Shown piece by piece: positions 1 to 4,216 of a stretch of 5,943 nucleotides of DNA. The DNA is from Bryobacterales bacterium. Lineage in GTDB: Bacteria; Acidobacteriota; Terriglobia; Bryobacterales; Bryobacteraceae. The stretch spans positions 1 through 5,943 of the forward strand of contig JANXQZ010000409.1 of NCBI GenBank assembly GCA_025353235.1, in the 5' to 3' direction. The notes beneath the pieces were generated by a model. The model did not search any database. It saw only the letters and a list, made by a program, of their open reading frames with translations, and was not told where the DNA came from. Both the position numbers and the translations under genes were made by a program. The stretch's first letter is position 1. Each line of letters opens with the position of its first letter.

Positions 1-309
1 GCCGTGAAATTCACCTGGAAGCTGGGTGCTCTCTACGGCGATCTCAGGCGAAAGCGGGACCAGCGACAAGCCGGGAGTCTTCAGGGCTTCTCGAACCCAC
101 TCGAGCAGCGGCATCCGTAGAGTCAGCCTGCCCTTGGTTGCGAGCATCGCTACCTCCCAAACAGAGATTGCCGAGAGTAGCAAGGCACCGCGCTCGCCTG
201 CCTGTTCGATTTCCGCGATGACGGCCGCCGAGAGCTCGCCATCGCCGCCGCCCTGGATCCACAACCAGCAGTGGGTATCCAGGAGCAACGGTCGACTATT
301 TGTCGGCAT
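1..309 (-). CDS. VapC-like PIN-domain toxin (3' end missing)
   Basis: This is the toxin of a type II toxin-antitoxin pair, expected to be a Mg-dependent ribonuclease of the PIN fold acting in the cytoplasm. Reading from the ATG at 309, 103 codons stay open to the left edge. The N-terminus has the hydrophobic strand and first catalytic acid of PIN domains (LLLDTHCWLW, Asp11). A second conserved acid sits in ISVWEVAML (Glu52), followed by KGRL, the usual order in this VapC subgroup. The segment ending LPGEFHG at the edge is where the family normally continues with the remaining Asp residues, so perhaps 20-30 residues lie outside the window. Its start overlaps the end of the antitoxin gene by 14 bp in a different frame, which suggests translational coupling; only a weak purine-rich stretch precedes the ATG. 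The PIN assignment is firm, but the RNA target cannot be told from sequence. Confidence 0.88.
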   Translation of the reverse strand, partial: MPTNSRPLLLDTHCWLWIQGGGDGELSAAVIAEIEQAGERGALLLSAISVWEVAMLATKGRLTLRMPLLEWVREALKTPGLSLVPLSPEIAVESTQLPGEFHG

Positions 310-523
310 TCCAAGTCTCGCCGGTGGAGCTGACAATGTCGCCGATGATCTGAATGCTCCCGGCCATGCGACCGATCAGGCGCGGCTTCTCCGTGTCGAC
401 TGGAACGAGCTTGGCAACAGGTTTGCCGCGTTTGGTAACCACTAACTCGAGCCGATGGGAGGCGACTTCGTCGAGCAGAGCGAGGCACTTGGTCTTGAAT
501 TCTCCGGCAGCTATTTGTTTCAT
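296..523 (-). CDS. Phd/YefM-family antitoxin
   Basis: This 75-residue protein is the antitoxin partner of the PIN toxin just downstream. It is expected to bind and neutralise the toxin and, with it, repress their shared promoter. The N-terminal part matches the Phd/YefM fold: an opening AAGEFKTKCLALLDEV, in which the Phd-like start is followed by a helix, then LVVTKRGKPVAKLVPV (about residues 27-42), the very characteristic strand-turn-strand of the family. The C-terminal third (about 45-75) is the variable, toxin-binding part. No Shine-Dalgarno sequence is visible before the ATG. A candidate promoter and a 16-bp imperfect palindrome lie directly upstream, so transcription would begin only a few bases before the start codon. 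The gene is divergent from the BlaI-type repressor gene. Confidence 0.9.
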   Translation of the reverse strand: MKQIAAGEFKTKCLALLDEVASHRLELVVTKRGKPVAKLVPVDTEKPRLIGRMAGSIQIIGDIVSSTGETWNADK

Positions 524-526
524 ACT

Positions 527-542
527 ATGGTCATATTACCAT
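527..542. promoter_or_regulatory. Probable autoregulatory operator of the toxin-antitoxin pair
   Basis: An imperfect palindrome, ATGGTcATATtACCAT, has a single mismatched pair and sits 3 bp upstream of the antitoxin start codon. It covers the -10-like TAATAT of the minus strand, where a bound repressor would block RNA polymerase. Phd/YefM antitoxins commonly bind palindromes in exactly this position, so the role is inferred from symmetry and placement. Confidence 0.55.
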
Positions 543-560
543 GGTTGTCTCATGAAGCAA
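533..560 (-). promoter_or_regulatory. Candidate promoter of the toxin-antitoxin operon
   Basis: On the minus strand TTGCTT (560 to 555) is followed after 16 bp by TAATAT (538 to 533). This would place the transcription start around 526-527, only about 3-4 bases before the antitoxin ATG at 523, which fits the absence of a Shine-Dalgarno sequence. The -35 match is modest; the -10 and its overlap with the palindrome are the better evidence. Confidence 0.4.
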
Positions 561-580
561 GTCTACCTGCTATTTTTCTC

Positions 581-610
581 TTGACACTGCTTGTGATTTA
601 GTACTAAATA
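581..610 (+). promoter_or_regulatory. Candidate promoter of the blaI-M56 operon
   Basis: A perfect TTGACA (-35 consensus) occupies 581-586. At 17-18 bp spacing the AT-rich CTAAATA (604-610) would serve as a weak -10. Transcription would then start near 616-617, at or next to the A of the blaI ATG. The -10 match is poor (3 of 6), so the exact start is uncertain, but any start consistent with this -35 leaves almost no 5' leader. Confidence 0.5.
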
Positions 611-617
611 ATTAGTA
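596..617. promoter_or_regulatory. Probable BlaI-type operator (compound palindrome)
   Basis: Two overlapping symmetries are visible. Positions 596-609 are a perfect 14-bp palindrome, ATTTAGTACTAAAT. Positions 602-617 form the inverted repeat TACTAA-N4-TTAGTA, which ends on the first base of the blaI start codon. Three TTAGTA-type half-sites are thus packed into about 20 bp. BlaI/MecI repressors bind dyads with TA-rich arms in their own promoters, so this is the likely self-repression site. It lies between the -35 and the start codon, where binding would block initiation. Confidence 0.65.
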
Positions 618-991
618 TGCGGCATCGGAGCACCACTCTCACCAGTCAGGAACTCGAAATCATGAAGGTGGTCTGGGACCGTGATCACGCCACCGTGCGC
701 GATGTCTATGAGGCGCTCCTCGAACACCGCAAGATCGCCTACACCACCGTCATGACCATGATGAAGATCCTTGAGCAGAAGAAGTACCTCAAAAAAACTC
801 AGGATGAACGAGCCTTTGTTTATCGGCCTTCCAAGCCTAAGAGCCAAGTAATCCGAGGCATGGTGCGCGAGTTCATAGACCGGGTCTTCAACGGTTCCGC
901 CGAGCCGCTGCTGGCCCACTTGATCGAGGACGAAAGCTTAAGCGGCAAGGATCTGGATGAGCTAGCCCGCATGATCAGGAAGGAGCGCTAG
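617..991 (+). CDS. blaI: BlaI/MecI/CopY-family transcriptional repressor
   Basis: This 124-residue cytoplasmic winged-helix repressor probably binds its own promoter as a dimer and is inactivated when its partner protease is triggered. The N-terminus (LTSQELEIMKVVW, residues 8-20) is the family's first helix, AYTTVMTMMKILEQKKYL (41-58) is the recognition-helix region, and ERAFVYRP (64-71) is the wing. The C-terminal half (about 74-124), including the FNGS motif at 91-94, is the dimerisation part that contains the cleavage region in characterised members. Length equals the family norm. The ATG at 617 is chosen because the next Met (16) would remove the first helix. No Shine-Dalgarno sequence precedes it, which suggests a leaderless message. 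The gene is followed after one base by the M56 gene. The symbol denotes the family; nothing here proves control of a beta-lactamase, and the regulon in acidobacteria is usually unknown. Confidence 0.93.
   Translation: MRHRSTTLTSQELEIMKVVWDRDHATVRDVYEALLEHRKIAYTTVMTMMKILEQKKYLKKTQDERAFVYRPSKPKSQVIRGMVREFIDRVFNGSAEPLLAHLIEDESLSGKDLDELARMIRKER
977..985 (+). promoter_or_regulatory. Strong ribosome binding site for the M56 gene
   Basis: AGGAAGGAG ends 7 bases before the ATG at 993 and lies inside the last codons of blaI. It fixes the M56 start and shows that the gene is translated from its own good site as the second gene of the operon. blaI itself, by contrast, has no such site. Confidence 0.8.
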
Positions 992-992
992 G

Positions 993-2519
993 ATGCTCGC
1001 TTCGTGGTTGTCAAATCTGCTCTCGTACAGCATCCAAATAGCGGCACTCCTGGCTTCCGCTGGACTCGTACTGGCGCTGCTGCGCGTGCATACGCCCAAG
1101 TGGCGACTGCTCTGCTGGCAACTGGTTCTCGCCGCCTGCCTGCTCTTGCCATTCGTCGAATCTTGGCAACCGACCTTCGGCGGGGTGTCCATCGAGTTCA
1201 CCTCCAGAGTCCGGGCTGTCCAAAATCAGCGCCCGAACCACGCTGTGAATTGGACTGGCTTCTACCAGGCAGCCGCTACCCTGCTGCTCGCCGGCACTTC
1301 GCTCCGCCTGGGAATTTTCGTCCTCGGGTTTGCTCGTCTCCGAACCTACAGGCGTCGCTCGCGCCCACAGCCCGCTCTTGCTTTAGACCTCCAACGTCGG
1401 CTCGGCATTTACGCCGAGATCGGCACGTCTGACGAGATACCGGGGCCGGTCACGTTCGGCTTTCTGCGTCCCGTGGTGCTGCTCCCGGCTCGTTGGATTG
1501 AGAGCGAGTCCGTGCTCTTCCACGAACTTCTGCATGTCCGCCGACGCGACTGGCTCTTCATGGTATCGGAGGAGTTTATCCGCGCTTTGTTCTGGTTTCA
1601 CCCGCTGGTCTGGTACGCGATCGCCCAGATCCAGCTTGCTCGCGAAGAAGCAGTCGATCGCCAGGTTATCGAACTTACTCAGTCTCGCGGGCAGTATCTC
1701 GAAACGCTGCTTGCCATCGCCGCCGCCAAGTCTGGACTGGATCTGGCCCCGGCACCACTTTTCCTACGGAAGCGTCACTTGCGACAGAGGGTCGCTTCCT
1801 TGATGAACGAGGTAAGAATGTCTCGACTACGATTAAACTTTTCTCTCGCGGGATTTCTCGCGCTAACAGCGACTGCCGGTTGGGTAACTGTGCGCGCCTT
1901 TCCGCTGCAGGCTGCTCCCCAGGACACCCCTCAGGAAGCCGTGAAACAGAAGCCGACTCTCGTCTATAAGGCGCCGGTGGATTATCCTGCTGGCCTAAAG
2001 GACTCGGGGATTGAAGCAAAGGTCACGGTCCGAATCCAAATCGACAAGGAAGGCAATGTAGCCAATGCGTACGCCCTTACCGGGCCAAATGAATTTCGGG
2101 ACGAAGCCCTGAACTCCATCCATCAATGGAAATTTACGAAAGACACGCCATCGGAAGCCACCGTGGAGGTTAACTTTCGAAACGACACGAAATCGGGTGC
2201 CTCGGCTGCCGCACAGGACTCCGCCACCACCCGCATTCGCGTTGGCGGAAACGTGCAAAGCACGCATCTCGTCAAGAAGGTTACGCCAGCTTATCCCCCT
2301 GCGGCCAAACAGGCCCGCATCCAAGGCAGCGTGCGCTTGAATGTGATCATCGCCGCCGATGGCTCAGTGACTAATGTGCAAGTGGAATCAGGCGACCCCG
2401 AACTCACCGACGCTGCAGTGTCGGCAGTGAGGCAATGGATCTATCAGCCTACTCTATTGAACGGAAATCCGGTTGAAGTAGCAACGACGGTGGATGTTCA
2501 CTTCACCCTAATTGAGTAG
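993..2519 (+). CDS. BlaR1-type M56 metallopeptidase with two C-terminal TonB-like domains
   Basis: This 508-residue inner-membrane zinc protease is the likely signal sensor that cleaves, or triggers cleavage of, the BlaI-type repressor encoded just upstream. The first 300 residues are the M56 part: hydrophobic segments at about 10-30, 38-54, 91-113 and 195-213, the zinc-binding HELLH at 177-181 (catalytic Glu178), and a downstream REEAVD (217-222) supplying the probable third ligand. A last membrane segment (about 283-300) leads to the periplasm. There, instead of the penicillin-binding sensor of staphylococcal BlaR1, two TonB-C-like domains follow. The first (about 322-395, YPAGLKDSGI to the HQWKF segment) is divergent. 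The second (about 424-506) is canonical, with TPAYPPAAKQARIQG, IIAADGSV, SGDP and VRQWIYQP. An Ala/Gln/Ser-rich linker separates them. M56-TonB fusions are familiar in acidobacteria, but their ligand is unknown. The 3' end overlaps the convergent cysteine-rich gene by 17 bp. Confidence 0.92.
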   Translation: MLASWLSNLLSYSIQIAALLASAGLVLALLRVHTPKWRLLCWQLVLAACLLLPFVESWQPTFGGVSIEFTSRVRAVQNQRPNHAVNWTGFYQAAATLLLAGTSLRLGIFVLGFARLRTYRRRSRPQPALALDLQRRLGIYAEIGTSDEIPGPVTFGFLRPVVLLPARWIESESVLFHELLHVRRRDWLFMVSEEFIRALFWFHPLVWYAIAQIQLAREEAVDRQVIELTQSRGQYLETLLAIAAAKSGLDLAPAPLFLRKRHLRQRVASLMNEVRMSRLRLNFSLAGFLALTATAGWVTVRAFPLQAAPQDTPQEAVKQKPTLVYKAPVDYPAGLKDSGIEAKVTVRIQIDKEGNVANAYALTGPNEFRDEALNSIHQWKFTKDTPSEATVEVNFRNDTKSGASAAAQDSATTRIRVGGNVQSTHLVKKVTPAYPPAAKQARIQGSVRLNVIIAADGSVTNVQVESGDPELTDAAVSAVRQWIYQPTLLNGNPVEVATTVDVHFTLIE

Positions 2520-2922
2520 CGCGATCAAGATAACTTTCAAGAAAAGCTTCCGCCTGGCGCTGGATCACTGCATTTTGGTGCTTTCGAAGAAACGCCCCGT
2601 CTCTCTTCGAGTACTCGATCGCGCAGTGTCCCGCCGGGCGGCACTCGTTCTCTAGAATGCACTGCAACTGGATCAAGCTCTTCGTGCTCTCGCTCACATG
2701 GAATCGAACCGCGTCGGCCTGGGCGGTTTGCGGAAAACGTCCGCAGTAGTGTCGGCCATGGCCCAGGTTGCACGCCTTGATCAACAACGCTGCATCCGGG
2801 GAATAGGGCGAGGAAGCGCTCCTGCATTCTCCGGTCCGAGCCTGGCCAAGCGGCAAACGGGGAGCGACTGTGAATCCGTGATCTTCCATTTTTTGCGCAG
2901 GATAGAAGAACGGGCACGCCAC
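2503..2922 (-). CDS. Cysteine-rich protein of unknown function
   Basis: I do not recognise a named family with confidence. The 139-residue product is soluble, with no signal peptide or membrane segment. Seven cysteines lie at residues 3, 33, 51, 60, 88, 94 and 100. The first four fall in conserved-looking settings (ACPFFYP, TGECRS, ACNLGHGRHYCGRFP) that could ligate a metal or iron-sulfur cluster. The second half (about 70-135) reads as an alpha/beta unit ending in an amphipathic helix, RQAEAFLESYL. I chose this frame over the competing minus-strand frame because it has balanced composition and these motifs, whereas the other is Arg/Pro-rich. The start is a GTG at 2922, which keeps CPFFYP; an ATG at 2889 would lose it. 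The gene is convergent with the M56 gene and divergent from the TPR gene, 21 bp away. Metal binding is inference only. Confidence 0.68.
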   Translation of the reverse strand: MACPFFYPAQKMEDHGFTVAPRLPLGQARTGECRSASSPYSPDAALLIKACNLGHGRHYCGRFPQTAQADAVRFHVSESTKSLIQLQCILENECRPAGHCAIEYSKRDGAFLRKHQNAVIQRQAEAFLESYLDRATQLG

Positions 2923-2943
2923 AGCGGTTATAGTAGCACCTAG
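2923..2943. promoter_or_regulatory. Very short divergent promoter region
   Basis: Only 21 bp separate the GTG start of the cysteine-rich gene from the ATG of the TPR gene. The sequence GGTTATAGTAGC reads as a -10-like TATAGT (2929-2934) on the plus strand and as TATAAC (2932 to 2927) on the minus strand, so two opposed -10 elements overlap. Neither gene has a clear Shine-Dalgarno sequence or a good -35. The promoters must reach into the opposite gene, and the two transcription starts probably exclude each other. Confidence 0.35.
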
Positions 2944-3261
2944 ATGGCAACGAACCGTTTAGAGATCCTGCAAAGTTTGGTCACGCAAAACCCTTCCGAC
3001 GCTTTCGCTCGGTATGGGCTGGCGATGGAACACGTGAAGGCAGGCGACCTGGAGCTGGCAGTGGCAGAATTCCGGACGGTGCTAGCGAACAACCCGTCCT
3101 ACACCTACGCCTACTTCCACGGAGGCCAGACTCTGGAAAAGCTGGGCCGTTCTGACGACGCGCGCCAACTGTATGAAGAGGGTATCGAAACTTCTGCGCG
3201 AATTGGCGATCAAAAGGCTCTTTCCGAATTGCAGGCCGCCGTCGAGATGTTGCCGCTGTAA
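2944..3261 (+). CDS. Small tetratricopeptide-repeat protein
   Basis: This 105-residue cytoplasmic protein consists almost entirely of two TPR units, a scaffold for protein-protein contacts. Repeat one spans about residues 18-51 (AFARYGLAMEHVKAGDLELA and following), with the Gly/Ala pattern and a closing NNPSY. Repeat two spans about 52-86 (YFHGGQTLEKLGRSDDARQL and following). A short N-terminal helix (MATNRLEILQSLVTQNP) and a C-terminal capping helix (about 88-103) complete it. No signal peptide or catalytic residues are present. The ATG at 2944 is chosen because it gives a full first helix and directly follows the candidate -10. No Shine-Dalgarno sequence is seen. The gene ends 7 bp from the convergent VWA gene. 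The partner protein cannot be identified; the divergent cysteine-rich protein is the nearest candidate, by position only. Confidence 0.87.
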   Translation: MATNRLEILQSLVTQNPSDAFARYGLAMEHVKAGDLELAVAEFRTVLANNPSYTYAYFHGGQTLEKLGRSDDARQLYEEGIETSARIGDQKALSELQAAVEMLPL

Positions 3262-3268
3262 CGTCCAG

Positions 3269-4216
3269 CTACTGCACGTGATATCCGCGCCGAGCGCGAA
3301 TATCCGCCCAAGGATACTTCTTATACCCTTCGCCCGTAAGATGCACCGAAATAGTCCGGAACGATCCAGCTGCACCCCCAGGAGCGTGATACGCCAAACT
3401 GTATCTTGTCCGAATTCGCTCGATCATGGCGCGAAACGAGACGTCTGGACCATCAGCCTTCACCGCCTCTCCGCCCGTCTCTTCCGCCAGCTTGAAAACA
3501 TCCGCAGGCGTAAAATCGGGATTTAGATAGACACCGGGTTTGGGGGGAGACGGTCGAATCGCGCGGCCCACGACGATCGCGTTCAGCACCGTGTCGGATT
3601 CATTCAGCGCGCGCAGTACGGTTTCATCCGAGAACTGATAAGTAAGGCTCAAGTTGTCCGTGAGAATCAAAATCGCGCGGCGGCCATCGGAGCCGGCGTT
3701 CCGGCGCATGTACTCCGCAGCTCCCGCTACGGCTTGATTGATGTACGTGCCAGCACCGACGTCGTGGTCTCGAACCGCACTCGCGATCTGGCGAGCGCTT
3801 TCGGCCAAATTATCGCTGAACTGCTGGTGTACCTGCATATTCTTCCCGAACACGAGAATCGCTACCCGGTCGCCTGGACGCAGATAGCTGAGCGACTCCC
3901 GCGCAGTATTCGAGATTCTCTCCACCCACTTGCGCATGCTGCCGCTGATATCGAGCAAGAGCACGAGTGAGAGAGGCTCGGAGTCCCGCCCGAAGTACAC
4001 GATCTTTTGCTCCTGCCCTTGATCGGCAACGGTGAAATCCTGTTGAGTGAGGTTGGTGATCAGTTTATTGCCGCTGGTCACCTGAACGTCCACGCGAACA
4101 TCGGCGACGCCCGTGCGGAAGATGGGCGTATCGGCCGCAGAGGCATCCTGCGCGCACATCGTTGGAGCGTTCGCTGTGAATAGTAGGATGAGAATCGACC
4201 CTATGAAGAATGTCAT
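3269..4216 (-). CDS. Secreted VWA-domain protein (acidobacterial VWFA-related family)
   Basis: This 315-residue exported protein has a von Willebrand A fold, which binds proteins or matrix through a metal ion. A hydrophobic N-terminal stretch (about 4-20, FFIGSILILLFTANAP) followed by CAQDASA looks like a signal peptide, although it lacks the usual basic residue at the start. Residues 34-76 (RVDVQVTSG, LTQQDFTVADQGQEQKIVYF) are the strand-rich lead-in typical of the acidobacterial family. The VWA domain runs from about 83 to 275. Its metal site is intact: DISGS at 89-93, Thr157 in GAGTYINQA, and Asp187 in ILTDN. There is no C-terminal anchor. The reading frame is open much further upstream, but that part is antisense to selB, so the ATG at 4216 is preferred; a GTG at 4285 with a weak AGG upstream is the alternative and would add two Arg residues before the hydrophobic stretch. 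It overlaps the start of selB. Confidence 0.88.
   Translation of the reverse strand: MTFFIGSILILLFTANAPTMCAQDASAADTPIFRTGVADVRVDVQVTSGNKLITNLTQQDFTVADQGQEQKIVYFGRDSEPLSLVLLLDISGSMRKWVERISNTARESLSYLRPGDRVAILVFGKNMQVHQQFSDNLAESARQIASAVRDHDVGAGTYINQAVAGAAEYMRRNAGSDGRRAILILTDNLSLTYQFSDETVLRALNESDTVLNAIVVGRAIRPSPPKPGVYLNPDFTPADVFKLAEETGGEAVKADGPDVSFRAMIERIRTRYSLAYHAPGGAAGSFRTISVHLTGEGYKKYPWADIRARRGYHVQ
4185..4192 (+). promoter_or_regulatory. Ribosome binding site of selB
   Basis: AGGATGAG ends 10 bases before the ATG at 4203. An in-frame ATG at 4188 lies inside this motif and would add five residues (MRIDP), but it has no usable Shine-Dalgarno spacing of its own, so 4203 is the better start. The site lies within the antisense signal-peptide region of the VWA gene. 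Confidence 0.55.

Noticed and set aside
26..445. Plus-strand open frame of 139 codons across the left end
   Set aside because: It is antisense to the PIN toxin and antitoxin, both of which have clear family motifs; the translated product is low-complexity Ser/Ala/Pro-rich.
2698..2943. Plus-strand frame of 81 codons ending directly before the TPR gene
   Set aside because: It is antisense to the cysteine-rich gene and has no motif or ribosome binding site; it is most likely a shadow.
2537..2950. Alternative minus-strand frame of 137 codons overlapping the cysteine-rich gene
   Set aside because: Its product is Arg/Pro-rich with no motif, while the neighbouring frame (2503-2922) shows ordered cysteine motifs and a plausible C-terminal helix. 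It also runs over the TPR start.
3259..3271. Possible terminator between the convergent TPR and VWA genes
   Set aside because: Only 7 bp separate the stop codons, and I see no GC-rich hairpin with a T-run on either strand.
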